DNA of 64,000 bases, from contig JALIGW010000002.1 in NCBI GenBank assembly GCA_023053685.1, positions 243,256,177 through 243,320,176 on the forward strand. Reading direction: 5' to 3'. The translations under genes and the position numbers were made by a program. Positions 1-10,300 of the stretch are shown here, piece after piece. This stretch comes from Diadophis punctatus similis. Taxonomy: Eukaryota; Chordata; Lepidosauria; Squamata; Dipsadidae. Each line of letters starts with the position of its first letter. The stretch's first letter is position 1. The notes beneath the pieces were generated by a model, which saw nothing but the letters and a program-made list of their open reading frames with translations, ran no database searches and had not been told where the DNA came from.

Positions 1-134
1 AAGAGCTGGGAAGATCATTAAAAGCTCGTTAGGGCTGGAAAAAAAGCTTCAAAAAAGCTACATTCAGAGTATAAGACGCACCCAAATTTTCAGCCTCTTT
101 TAGGGAGGAAAAAGGTGCGTCTTATACTCTGAAA
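1..134. repeat. End of a TA-flanked MITE (family P)
   Basis: The segment carries the inverted motif AGTATAAGACGCACC and GGTGCGTCTTATACTC that ends the complete family-P elements at 6729, 15794 and 25209. The first 60 bases match, in reverse, the internal tandem units of the copy at 25209. The left part lies outside the window. A TTTA array (about 137-170) and a short L2-like tail in minus orientation (to about 220) follow. Confidence 0.65.
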
Positions 135-137
135 AAT

Positions 138-172
<35 letters not shown>

Positions 173-229
173 GACGCTCTTATAGGCCGCCCAATCCCGT
201 GGGACTCAGGGCGGCAAAATACGGTAATT

Positions 230-605
230 AATTCAGATTGTTCTGGTTAAAAAGATTCCTCTCATTCGAAGAGGGAACCCCAAAAACCCATCTTAAATTC
301 CCTTTTGTAGTTAAGACATCAAAGAAAATTACAAGAAAAAAGCTGATTGGACGTGACAAAAGTAACTTCCCCTTTGCATAGGAAATCAGTTACTTGTAGT
401 CAAACATGTTGCACGTATGCCCATTTAAATGAGGTCTGACAAAAGCAAGGGCGTAAAATTTAAGATGTTAATAAGGAAGGGGGAGTCATAAGGTTCTTTC
501 GAGTTCACAGAGAGAGAAAGAGACAAGCCAGGTACCAATTAGTGCTTACAAGCTTTGTCTTATCAGAAGACAAACTCCAGACAACTATCCTTTCAGTTTA
601 TTAAT
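230..605. other. Unassigned intergenic sequence
   Basis: I see no open frame, splice-flanked exon or repeat that I recognise in this stretch. Confidence 0.5.
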
Positions 606-613
606 GTTAGAAG

Positions 614-1478
614 CAGGGGTGAAATTCAGCAGGTTCAGACAGGTTCTATAGAACCGGTGGCGGCGATTATTTGCAGTTCAGAGAACTGGTAAATCGCACC
701 TGTTAGAACCCTGTTCAAACGATTGGGTGTGTTAATATATGATTAAGCCACAAATCATTGTTATGTGTATATTGCTTTAAATGCATTGTGGATGATTAGT
801 ATATAAGCAAGCAAGAGAGCATGCTCAATGTGGTTGGTGGTTTATGGTTCAGTGTGGTTTAGTGTGGTGAGTGGTGTTTGACGGTGTGTTCCGGATTGAA
901 GACTCTCTGCTGCTTTACTGATGAGTAGATTACTTTATGGCTGTGTGAAATTGCTGTGAAGAAGAAGAAGAGTAACTATCTGTGATAGTATAGAATTAAG
1001 TGATAGCTGTAATCTTTGTTTGTGAGTTAAAACAAAGATAGGCAAGAAGAAGAAACTTCGCATTGACTGAATAACTGTGTATGACTTGGACTTCCTATTT
1101 AACTTTGCTATTATTCAAGTAAAAACTATTTTGTACATACTAAAGATATTCTGTTTATTGACTGAATAGCATTCATATCAAACTGCAACACCATTACTAC
1201 AACACATTTCGCTGTGTATGTGCTTAACAGCACAATAACTCCTTAACAGCACCACTGAATGGCTCCGCCCCACCCGCTCCGCCCCGCCCCGCTCCGTCCC
1301 TCCCACTCACTTCTTCTCAGGCTCATACACACAGAGCAAACATGAGAAGGAGGCGAGAAGCAGCCAGGTTGAATGTTAGAAGACGCGGCCGAACTTTTCT
1401 GTTGGTTTTGTGGGCATGGCTTGTCCAACAAGTCACACCCACAGAACCGGTAGTGGAAAATTTTGAATGTCACCCCTG
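614..1478. mobile_element. 865-bp non-autonomous hAT element
   Basis: The element begins CAGGGGTGAAATTC and ends GAATGTCACCCCTG, imperfect inverted ends. It is flanked by an exact 8-bp duplication GTTAGAAG (606-613 and 1479-1486), the size typical of hAT transposons. It contains no transposase frame. The interior is AT-rich, with a GC-rich stretch near 1255-1310. Confidence 0.85.
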
Positions 1479-1486
1479 GTTAGAAG

Positions 1487-1794
1487 CTATCAATCCATAA
1501 ATAATTTTCTACATTCCAGCCTGCAATGGTTTGGTCATTTAAAAGAGAGAAAAATAAATCAAGGTAAAATACAAAATAACGATGCTAGTTAGCAAGTATA
1601 ACAATACTACAAAGTCCATGTTGTGTGGCCCTCAGGAGTGCCTCCTCATGGCATGCACACCATTAGTGCCTGGATGCAAATGCAATTGCATTTCAGCAAG
1701 ATTTTTTGTTACTGAGCATGCTTTGCGCGCACGCCCACGAGGCACACCCACGAGGCATGGGAGGGAGCTAACCGGCAGCTATAGCAACCGATAG
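1487..1794. other. Unassigned intergenic sequence
   Basis: There is no gene or repeat here that I can name. It separates the hAT element from a CR1 fragment. Confidence 0.4.
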
Positions 1795-2103
1795 CAGTAT
1801 TCCAATATTTGAGGGGCTGCCACAAAGAAGAGGGGGTCACATTATTCTTCAAAGCATCAGAGAGCAGGACAAGAAACAATGGTTGGAAAATAATCAAAGA
1901 GAGAAGCAATCTGGAATTAAGGAGAAACTTCCTCACAGTGAGGACAATTAATCAGTGGAACAGCTTTCCTTCAAAAATCATGGGCGCTCCGTCACTGGAG
2001 GTTTTTAAGAAGAAACTGGACAGTCACTTGTCTGAAATGGTAAAGGTTCTCCTGCTTGAGCAAGGGGCTGGACTAGAAGACCTCCAAGGTCCCTTCCAAC
2101 TCT
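1795..2103 (+). mobile_element. CR1 LINE 3' fragment
   Basis: The translation shows the CR1 reverse-transcriptase C-terminus (LRRNFLTVRTINQWNSFP, then the LEVFKKKLD motif). It is followed by the short 3' UTR 'gagcaaggggctggactagaag'-type block. The copy is 5'-truncated and runs directly into a TTCTA array, as expected of a snake CR1 tail. Confidence 0.85.
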
Positions 2104-2180
2104 ATTCTATTCTATTCTACTCTACTCTACTCTACTCTACTCTACTCTACTCTACTCTACTCTACTCTACTCTACTCTAA
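2104..2180 (+). repeat. (TTCTA)n / (CTCTA)n microsatellite
   Basis: This pentanucleotide array starts exactly at the CR1 3' end. It changes from TTCTA to CTCTA units along its length. Confidence 0.95.
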
Positions 2181-2489
2181 AAAAAGTATAAGATTCTTAA
2201 GATTCAGGCATTGGGTGAGGAAGTCCTACAGGGTAATGCACACTTCAAAATTGCGGCTAATCTTTAGGCAATAAATATACATTATAAGGTTTCATAAACA
2301 AGAAAAAACTTTTTCGCCTCCAATATAGGAAGCTCATTTTTTAAAAAATAGGAATAACCAAAGAGGAAAACTATTGATCGATATAATGGACAAAAGTTGT
2401 CAATCTCAGGATATTACCTGTGGGCCGGTAAGTTATATAAAAAAAGTTTTTAAAAAGGAACATAGTTCCCATACTTCGTTTATTGCTTC

Positions 2490-2772
2490 TTTTCAAACAA
2501 GGAGCAACCATCAACCTTTAAAGCCCTACATGGCTCAGGACCAGTTTATCTGCGTGACCGCCTTCTACAGCATCCCTCCCAACGACCAGTACGATCGCAC
2601 AGAGTCGGCCTTCTTCAGGTCCCGTCCGCCAGACAATGTTGGCTGGTGGGCCCTCGGAGGGCCTTCTCTGTAGCTGCTCCGCCTCTTTGGAATCTGGCTC
2701 TGTCGCTGTTCTCAGTGCCGTTGTAACTTTGAACGGTCACTAAATGAACTGTTGTAAGTCGGGGACTACCTG
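2490..2772 (+). repeat. L2-like LINE fragment and a TA-MITE end
   Basis: About 2490-2715 resembles the C-terminal coding region of the L2-like LINE at 29090 (LKPYMAQDQF..., QYDRTESAFFRSRPP). It is divergent. About 2718-2772 matches the right terminus of the TA-flanked MITE family (GTAAGTCGGGGACTACCTG). Confidence 0.6.
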
Positions 2773-2924
2773 TGTCATTATTCAGCAGCTTAAGAGCAAA
2801 CCAACAGCTCCTATTCGCAGGACGCCGGGAGAATTTTTGTCAAAAATAATAATTCAGCCGCTTAAGAAGCTTCCTAACAATGAGGAATTCAAAGTGACAA
2901 TAAAGTTATTCTAAGTCTCTAAGT

Positions 2925-3705
2925 GAGGACAATTAACCAGTGGAACAGCTTGCCACCAGAAATTATTATGGGTGCTTCATCACTGGAGGTTTTTAAGAAA
3001 AGACCAGACAGCCACCAGTCTGAAATTTAGATTTAGATTTATTATTAGAGTTGGAAGAGACCTTGTAGGTCATCTAGTCCAACCCCCTGCTCAAGCAGGA
3101 GTTCCTACACCATTCGAGACAGATGGCAGTCCAGTCTCTCCTTGAAGGTCGCAAGTGTTGGGGCTCTCACAACCTCCGCAGGCAAGCTGTTCCACTGGTT
3201 GATCGCTCTCACCGTCAGAAAGTTTCTCCTCACTTCCAGGTTGAATCTCTCCTTGGTCAGTTTCCATCCATTATTCCTTGTTTGGCTTTCTGGTGCCATA
3301 GAGAACAGCCTGACCCCCTCCTCTCTGTGGCATCCCCTCAAGTATTGGAACACTGCTATCATGTCACCCCTGGTCCTTCTCTTCGCCAGACTGGCCAAGC
3401 TCAGTTCCTGCAACCGCTCTTTGTATGTTTTATTTTCCAGACCCTTTATCATCCTGGTTGCTCTCTTCTGCACTTTCTCTAGGGTTTCAATGTCTTTTTT
3501 TGTAGTGTGGTGACCAAAACTGGATGCAGTACTCTAGGTGTGGTCTGACCAAGGCTTTATAGAGTGGTACTAGTACCTCTCTGGTCCTTGATTGTATCCC
3601 TCTATTAATGCAGCTGAGGACTGCATGAAATGGGATAGGGTCTCCTGCTTGAGCAGGGGGCTGGACTAGAAGACCTCCAAGGTCCCTCCCAGCTCTCTTC
3701 TGATT
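2925..3705 (+). mobile_element. CR1 3' fragment split by a second CR1
   Basis: Plus-strand CR1 sequence (2925-3028) breaks at CAGTCTGAAAT and resumes at ATGAAATGGGATAGGG (about 3628-3705). A minus-strand CR1 lies between. TGAAAT occurs on both sides and may be the target duplication. Confidence 0.7.
3029..3627 (-). mobile_element. CR1 LINE 3' fragment inside another CR1
   Basis: The minus strand encodes the C-terminus of CR1 reverse transcriptase (KRATRMIKGLENKTYKERLQ and VRRNFLTVRAINQWNSLP). It ends in the TAAATC-type tail also seen after the CR1 at 34600-35870, so both belong to one subfamily. Confidence 0.85.
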
Positions 3706-3734
3706 CAGAAACAGCTCTTAATTCGCACAAATTC

Positions 3735-4130
3735 CGGAGCATCCGATTTTTATTTTTAATTGAAATTCGAGTCGCCTCCAGGAGAAAGGCGTTTTTTCAC
3801 ACGACTCGGTTGCAAAAAATTCGACTTCAACAACGGAGTTGTCAACGCCTGGAACACTTTACCTGACGCAGTAGTTTCTTCCCCAAACCCCAAAAACTTC
3901 AACCTCAGATTATCTACCATCGACCTCACCCCATTCCTAAGAGGTCAGTAAGGGGCGTGCATAAGGACACAATCCTGCCTACCGTTCCTGTCCTAATGTA
4001 CCCATATATTCTTACCTCTTTTACTCTTATTCATGCTTGTAATATTATATATATATATATTCAAACATGTTTTACTGTTTGTATTTTGCTTATATTCATT
4101 TATGCTTGACAAAATAAACCAATACAAAAA
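3735..4130 (+). mobile_element. LINE family B, 3' end
   Basis: The C-terminus of a reverse-transcriptase polyprotein is visible (VVNAWNTLPDAVVSSPNPKN, then DLTPFLRG and a stop at 3949-3951). A 3' UTR shared with the copies at 32700, 27465 and 50396 follows. I assign it to the CR1/jockey group by motif only. An (AT)n run lies at about 4049-4060. Confidence 0.75.
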
Positions 4131-4189
4131 TAGAACGCGCACAAAGACCCGATCAGCCCTAGGGAAATCTCACCCCTGAGGAAAGGCAT

Positions 4190-4382
4190 CTGCACACGCT
4201 CAGAGGACCTTCGGCTCACCCAGGTCTCCGAAGCGGCAAAACAAGCCGCAATGGAGCGCCGCCGGCGACCGGCAGAGGGCTCTGGACCGCGGCTCGGATT
4301 TGCTTCGCTCGCTTGACGCTACCGATCGGGGAGGAAGGGGCCGATCTTCCCAGCCGGACGGCGGGGTTATATCCGGCGGCAG
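4190..4382 (+). promoter_or_regulatory. Candidate CpG promoter and non-coding first exon of ZNF-1
   Basis: The sequence is GC- and CpG-rich in an AT-rich neighbourhood. It ends at a strong donor, CGGCGGCAG followed by GTAAGT at 4383. The next plus-strand acceptor with gene content is at 8843. A second GC-rich stretch at about 4680-4830 may belong to the same island. The link to ZNF-1 is inferred. Confidence 0.45.
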
Positions 4383-4945
4383 GTAAGTGGGCCTAGTGGG
4401 CGCAGCCCGGGGATCCGGTTTTGCTTCGCTGCTGGGGGGGGAGTCCGATCCCTCCGGTGTAGGAAGGACCTACCTGCCCCCCCCCAGGTCTTTTCAAAAC
4501 CCCCCCCAGATCCCACCCCACGAGGTTCAATTAAACACCCCCCCCAAAAAAACTACCGCCCTTCCTGTGTGTATTTTCTAACGATCGGTGCAAACATCAA
4601 AGGAGAAAGCTGCGATCAAAGCAACTCAGAACGTGACGTCAGAAGAATTCCGAGGAGATTCCTTTGAAGTCAGACGTCAGAAGAGTTCCGAGGCTTCGAA
4701 AGGGGAGGGGCGCTGAAGTCAGCTTTTCAGCCTCCGAACCCCGCCCCCGCCCCCGGATCTTTAAACTACAGCCCCCATCGGTCGCCGCCCGCAGGGTGGG
4801 GACTCGCCTTTCAGGGCAGGCGGTGAGTTTGAAATCCACCAAAGTAACCCGGGAATTTTGGGACGGCTCAGGAGACCTTTGAGGTTGGGGGGTGGGAGGG
4901 GGAAAGCGCTCTGTATAAGCTCAGGGGAACTGTCCCTGGCTGACC
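4383..4945. other. GC-rich non-coding stretch
   Basis: There are C-runs (4470-4550) and CpG-rich sequence near 4680-4830, with no supported gene. It is probably the rest of the promoter island and the start of ZNF-1 intron 1. Confidence 0.4.
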
Positions 4946-5175
4946 CAAAGGTGCTTTTTCAAGAGGCCACTGGACTTTCTGGCTTTGTTTTGTTTTTGAG
5001 GATGTTTGGCTTCTCATCCAAAAAGCTTCTTCAGCTAAGAAGATCCAAGAAGCTTCTTCAGAGCTGGAGAAGCTTTTTGGATGAGAAGCAAAACGTCTTC
5101 AAAAAAAAAAAAACAGAAAGTCCAGTGGCCTCTTGAAAAAGCACCTTTGGGACAACCGTGACCTTGGATGACTGA
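4946..5175. repeat. Family-X dispersed repeat, foldback pair
   Basis: Two head-to-head copies of one motif (CCAAAGGTGCTTTTTCAAG, ..., CATCCAAAAAGCTTCTTCAG) form an inverted pair. More copies occur at 5330, 28130, 44750, 45368 and 49225. I do not recognise the family with certainty; a Penelope-like or foldback DNA element is possible. Confidence 0.6.
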
Positions 5176-5329
5176 GAATCTCCGTGGACAATGTCCCTGC
5201 CTGAAAGCAACGTTAGATCACAGCGCTCTATAGCTGGGTACCGTGGAAGTTGTAGTCTTACGATGATCTGGAAGGCCATTGCTCCTTTCTTTGAGGCCAG
5301 TGCCTCTTTGCCATTTCACCCTACCTTGT

Positions 5330-5440
5330 ACGGTGGTTGTCCCAAAGGTATACTTTTTTTTTTCAACTGGCAACTGGACTTTCTAGGTTTTTCTTTGAAG
5401 ACGTTTCGCTTCTCATCCAAGAAACTTCTTCAACTCTGTA
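5330..5440. repeat. Family-X dispersed repeat, single copy
   Basis: It shares GGTTGTCCCAAAGGT, an ACTGGACTTTCTAGG core and CTTCTCATCCAAGAAACTTC with the other family-X copies. Confidence 0.6.
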
Positions 5441-5579
5441 TGGTGGTGTTTTTTATGGGGCAAAATAGGAAGGAATGCTATGTATGCGGCATTAATCACC
5501 TTCATAAAAGACAATATGTAATCTAACATATTGTTAATGTAGGTTGTCATATTTTCTGTTCTTATGCATAGGGAATTAA

Positions 5580-5892
5580 ATGCTTTTCAATATCCATATA
5601 TGACTGTATGATTGTAACTTACTGCTTGTATCCTTACAATTTATATTAATATTGATTGTTTCCTGATTGCTTATTTGTACCCTATGACAATCATCAAATG
5701 TTGTACCTCATGATTCTTGACAAATGTATCTTTTCTTTTATGTACACTGAGAGCATATGCACCAAGGACAAATTCCTTGTGTGTCCAATCACACTTGGCC
5801 AATAAAGAATTCTATTCTATTCTATTCTATTCTATTCTATTCTATTCTATTCTATTCTATTCTATTCTATTCTATTCTATTATTCTATTATA
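5580..5892 (+). mobile_element. LINE family A 3' UTR with (TTCTA)n tail
   Basis: The 3' UTR signature (GTGTCCAATCACACTTGGCC followed by AATAAAGAATTC) leads into a TTCTA array at about 5812-5890. The full 3' region with coding sequence is at 36960-37847. Confidence 0.85.
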
Positions 5893-6109
5893 TATCTGTA
5901 ATTTAAAATAGCAGCGCCATCATGCTCTGAACTAGCCTTACAAGATACTTGCGTTCTGACATAAATCCTCACAATGTTTGACAGTTTCAATTTTTTGTTT
6001 TTTGCTTGTTTTGTTAAAAGCTTTCCTCGCTATTAAAAATTTCTTCCAAAGTGTCAGAAGCCAAAGAAAAGGGTGAACTGGGCCTCTGTTTAATATGCTT
6101 TTTTTTAAT

Positions 6110-6526
6110 TTTTCCATTTATTTTTTTAAAAAAGGATTGTTTTGTGCAAACTGTGTATAAGAGATTGTGGGGCTTGAAAATACCAGTCTGGCTTTCCACA
6201 GTGGAAGCATTGATACATCCTAATGTTATTAATATGGGAAAAAATGTAAGATATAAAGATATTTTGAATGAAAAGGGGGAATTAAAAACCAAGCAGGAAC
6301 TTAGTAGTCAAGGGATGGACATCGCATGGTGGCCACAAATGGAGATACAATCTTGATATGAGAAAGATGCTAAAATGTATGGTTTCAATAAAGAGTCAAC
6401 AGAATTGGACCAGATATTAACTGGAACGGATGAAAAACTGATAAAGAAAATATATTGTTACTTATTAGGTATTAAACTTGAAAGTGAGCAGGTAAAGGAG
6501 ACAATGATTGTTTGGGCTAAAAATTT
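6110..6526 (+). mobile_element. L1 LINE ORF2 C-terminal fragment
   Basis: The translation gives KDILNEKGELKTKQEL, then after a frame break DEKLIKKIYCYLLGIK and ETMIVWAKNFG. These resemble the end of squamate L1 ORF2. It is frame-shifted, 5'-truncated and dead. Confidence 0.7.
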
Positions 6527-7830
6527 TGGGAATAGAATAGAATTGAATTGAATTGAATTGAATTGAATTTTTTATTGGCCAAGTGTGATTGGACACACAA
6601 GAAATTTGTCTTTGGTGCATATGCTCTCAGTGTACATAAAAGAAAATATACATTTGTCAAGAATCATGAGGTAGAACACTTAATGATTGTCATAGGGTAC
6701 AAATAAGCAATCAGGAAATATTAATATACCGTATTTTTCGGAGTATAAGACGCACCGGAGTATAAGATGCACCTAGATTTTAGAGGAGGAAAACAAGGAA
6801 AAAAGTATTCTGAACCAAATGGTGTAGTAATATATTATTTAATAAAATACCAGTATGGCAGAATACTTTTTACAACCATGTATACTATTTACAACCATAT
6901 ACACTTTTTACAAACATGTATACTTTTTACAAATTTCAAACTTGACAGCTTTAAGACTTGTGGACTTCAACTCCCAGAAGTCAAAAAGTCTTAAACTTGC
7001 CAAGTTTGAAGACCCTTGCACCCCTAACCCCTAACCCAGAGGACTTCAAACTTGAGAGCTTTAAGACTAGTGGACTTCAACTCCCAGAATTCCTCCTCCA
7101 GTCATGCTAGATGGGTTAATTAGAAGGCAAAAACACTCCCTTTTTTGTGAAAAACGGTCTGTTTTTCTGAAAAAATGAGGCATGCAGAGGGTTTGGGAAG
7201 CCTGCAGAGCACTCCTAGGGGGTGGGGGAAGGCAAAAATGCCATTTTTGCAAAAAAAAAACAAAAAACGCCCGTTTTTCGCAAAAATGTGGTGCAGGGGC
7301 AGGGCTTCAGGAGGCCAAAAATGGCTGTATTCGGTGTATAAGACGCACTGACATTTCCATCCTCTTTTTGAGGGCAAAAAGGTGCGTCTTATACTCCGAA
7401 AAATACGGTAAATCATAAGGATACAAGCAATAAGTTACAGTCATAAGTGGGAGGAGATGGGTGATAGGAACGATGAGAAGACTAATAGTAATAGTAATGC
7501 AGCGTTTGTGAATAGTTTGACAATGTTGAGGGAATTATTTGTTTAGCAGAGTGATGGCGTTCGGGAAAAAACTGTTCTTGTGTCTAGTTGTGCAGTGCTC
7601 TATAGCGTCGGTTTGAGGGTAGGAGTTGAAACAGGTTATGTCCAGGATGCGAGGGGTCAGTAAATATTTTCATGGCCCTCTTTTTGACTCGTGCAGTATA
7701 CAGGTCCTCCGTGGAAGGCAGGTTGGCAGTAATTGTTTTTTCTGCAGTTCTGATTATCCTCTGAAGTCTGTGTCTGCCTTGTTGGGTTGCAGAACCGAAT
7801 GGCAAGTGCTGCTTCAGTCCTAGAAAATGG
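6527..7830 (-). mobile_element. LINE family A (minus), split by a MITE
   Basis: The order on plus is a GAATT/GAATA array (6527-6566), family-A 3' UTR in reverse (to about 6728), a family-P MITE (6729-7408), then the rest of the UTR and the coding end. The minus-strand frame near 7800-7584 reads GSATQQGRHRLQRIIRTAEK and DPSHPGHNLFQLLPS. It is truncated and inactive. Confidence 0.85.
6729..7408. mobile_element. TA-flanked MITE, family P
   Basis: The terminal inverted repeats are CCGTATTTTTCGGAGTATAA and TTATACTCCGAAAAATACGG, with TA on each side. The interior is non-coding and holds a short piece of the palindromic 'GTGGACTTCAACTCCCAGAA' repeat. The TA duplication suggests a mariner/Tigger-type mobiliser, but none with these ends is in the window. 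Confidence 0.8.
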
Positions 7831-7905
7831 ACTTTTCCCTTTTTTTAGATATAACTGTAAAAAATAGTGTAACATTGCTGCAATCATTTATGTCTTTGAA
7901 AAGGC

Positions 7906-8140
7906 CAGTGGTGGGATTCAGCCGGTTAGCACCGGTTCACTAGAACCGATTGTTAACTGCTCAGTTTGGCAAACCAGCTGAAGCCTCACCCCTCCCTCCC
8001 AGTATCTCCTCGCTGGGCGGCTCATCTTGCCACCCAGCCGCTCACCCGAGCTTACTAGAGCCCCTTCATGCTGTGGGGCAGTTAGGAAAGGCATGGATGG
8101 AAGGGAGTTTAGATCTAAACCAGTATTACTCGATATTACT
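7906..8140. mobile_element. hAT MITE, one end recognised
   Basis: It starts CAGTGGTGGGATTCAGCCGG, a hAT-type terminus like those at 55124 and 63439. I cannot place the other end before the L2-like LINE. Confidence 0.55.
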
Positions 8141-8147
8141 TGGCAAC

Positions 8148-8590
8148 TTTTTATTATTTATTTATTATTTTTATTTGGTGGTTTTTCTATGCCGCCCTAC
8201 TCCCTCAGGACTCAGGGCGGCATACAACATTTTATAAAAACTCCAAACAAATCATTAAAAAGACAGTTTAAAAACAATTTAAGAAACATATAAACAATGT
8301 ACATACGTGGGGGAGACATCAGATATAAAATCGTCTCAAAACCCCGCCTGCCGGAAGAGCCATGTCTTAATGGCTTTTCGGAAGGCCAGCAAGGTGGGGA
8401 TGGTTCGGATCTCTGGGGGAAGTTGGTTCCAGAGAGCAGAGGCCCCTACAGAGAAGGCCCTCCCCCTCGGCCCCGCCGATCGGCACTGTTTGGCTGACGG
8501 GACCTGGAGGAGACCCACTCTGTGGGACCTAACCGGTTGAAGGGAAGAATGAGGCAGAATGCGGTCCCGAAGATAGCCTGGTCCTAAGCC
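8148..8590 (-). mobile_element. L2-like LINE 3' fragment
   Basis: The minus strand encodes AFSVGASALWNQLPPEIRTI and TWLFRQAGF-stop, the C-terminus of the LINE seen in plus orientation at 29090. The 3' UTR with CCGCCCTGAGTCC and an A/T tail lies at 8148-8230. Confidence 0.8.
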
Positions 8591-8700
8591 AGGTGTGGAC
8601 TTCAACTCCCAGAATCCCTCTGCCAGCGTGGTGGCAGGGGGATTCTGGGAATTGAAGTCCACACCTCTTAAAGCTGCCAACGTTGAGAAACACTGATTTA
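8590..8700. repeat. Palindromic hAT-type MITE remnant
   Basis: Inverted copies of GTGTGGACTTCAACTCCCAG face each other, and the right end reads TTGAGAAACACTG. Related palindromes lie at 12082, 18046, 19912 and 20057. Confidence 0.65.
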
Positions 8701-8882
8701 AACTATCAAGAGATAGGAAGAGAATCGCAATAAAGGAGAAGAGAGTCTGTTTGTCTTCTGAACAGAAAAGGAAGAGCAAATTTCAGAATGGACAGCTTAA
8801 TAGCCAGCATTGTTGAAATCTCTTTTAATATCTTTTTTTCTAGCTGTGAAGGCATTGTGGTTCCCCCAAACAGCCACGTTTG

Positions 8883-8958
8883 ATGGAGCTAGGAGAGACT
8901 CCTCGGTCTGCAATGGAGCAAAGTCCCGTCCTCCAGAACATAGATCCAGAGTGCCAAG
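8883..8958 (+). CDS. ZNF-1, first coding exon
   Basis: The exon runs 8844-8958, from an acceptor (TTTTTTTCTAG at 8843) to a donor (CCAAG|GTAAAT at 8959). In the frame that joins the finger exon there is a stop at 8847-8849 and then ATG at 8883, so the exon should hold the start codon and 25 codons plus one base. The peptide begins MELGETPRSAM and ends NIDPECQ. No KRAB or SCAN domain is visible. It leaves phase 1, which the exon at 10301 (TA|GTT GAA) completes. I cannot exclude an alternative start in an unseen exon. Confidence 0.65.
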
Positions 8959-9094
8959 GTAAATTGGATTTTCTTTCAATTATTATTCACAATTCACTGT
9001 TCAACTTCCAGGTCCCGGGTTTTTTTTAACTATCCCCAGCAGAAGCCACTATTCAGTTGCACTTTTTAAAAATATAGGCCCCCAGCAACATTGT

Positions 9095-10139
9095 GCAGGC
9101 AGTCCTTGAATTACAACAGTTCATTTAGTGACCGTTCGAAGTTACAACGGCACTGACAGAAGTGACTTATGACCATTTTTCACACTTCACAACAGTTGTA
9201 GCATCTCCTTGGTCAAGAGATCACAATGCAGACACTTGGCAATTGACTCATATTTATGACGGTTGCAGTGCCTCGGGGTCATGTGATCCCCTTTTGCGAC
9301 CTTCTGACAAGCAAAGTGAACAGGGAAGCCAGATTCATTTAACAACCAGTGTTGTTGTGGCCAGGTTGAGTCCAGTGCAATTAGCAGCCGATCCCGAGGA
9401 TTCGGAGGTAGTGAGGGTGCAGTACAGAAGACCGGTGTTCCTGGCACCAGAGACAGAGAGTGAAGAGGACATGGGGTCAGAGGCTGGCGAACAATTAGAG
9501 CCTGATGCATCTCCTGAGATTAGTGACTCAAGAGAAGAGGAGGAGCCTCTTCTTGATGCCAGAGCACGCAGGTTCTCAAAGAGACATGAGTGGCTAATCA
9601 GGAGGAGGCTTCCTCGTGAGTAGTACTGCAAGGCTTGACCACGCCCTGAGGGTATTTAAGGGACTTAAATACCCTCAGGGGTATTCGTGCAGAGAACAAC
9701 CCCGTTCTGTGGTTCCAGCATTTTGCTCTGGTGTCTGCGGCTGTGAACATTTTTCCTGTGTTAATGAGATTTGGATTTTCGCCAAACCTACGTGAGTTGA
9801 GATAACGCTAATTGACTGCTTTCCGGGACTCTAGCCATCTACTGAGAAGACTTTGTAAATAACTCCTTAATTACCTGATATTCTTTTGAAAAGATTCCAA
9901 CTCTTGCTAAGATTTTATTGAAAGTAAAAGAGCATTGTTCCCAATTCCTTCCCGTGCATCTTATTTTGGGGGGCATACCCGTGGGGACAGAACAACCATA
10001 TTCCTGACTTAACAGCTGCAGCAATTCACTTAACAACTGTGGCAAGAAAGATAAAATGGGGCAAAACTCACTTAACAACTGTAGCGCTTAGCAACAGAAA
10101 TGTGGGTCTCAATTGTGGTCGTAAGTCAAGGATTACCTG
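9095..10139. mobile_element. TA-MITE (family Q) interrupted by a solo LTR
   Basis: It starts CAGGCAGTCCTTGAATTACA and ends GTAAGTCAAGGATTACCTG, the termini of a MITE repeated across the window. About 400 bp belongs to the MITE; the LTR at 9350-9994 fills the middle. Confidence 0.75.
9350..9994 (+). mobile_element. Solo LTR, family A
   Basis: The LTR starts TGTTGTTGTGG and ends GGGACAGAACA. The flanks ACCAG and ACCAT are an imperfect 5-bp duplication. It holds a short open frame (to 9623) whose acidic peptide ends with the motif EEEPLLDARARR; the LTR at 45836-46532 encodes a similar peptide. No internal retroelement genes are present, so it is a recombination remnant. Gypsy versus endogenous-retrovirus origin cannot be settled here. 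Confidence 0.65.
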
Positions 10140-10300
10140 TATGCCATTGTATAACAGTGCCCATCTTTTGAAAAAGTCACCAATATGCCTGATGTGGTAT
10201 TGTGGTGTTGTATCCAAGGGGTTTCAATTTTGTTATCGGAGGGGGGGGACTTTTTCCTCATCTATATGGGCTAATCACTTGATTTAACTTGTTGTTTCAG

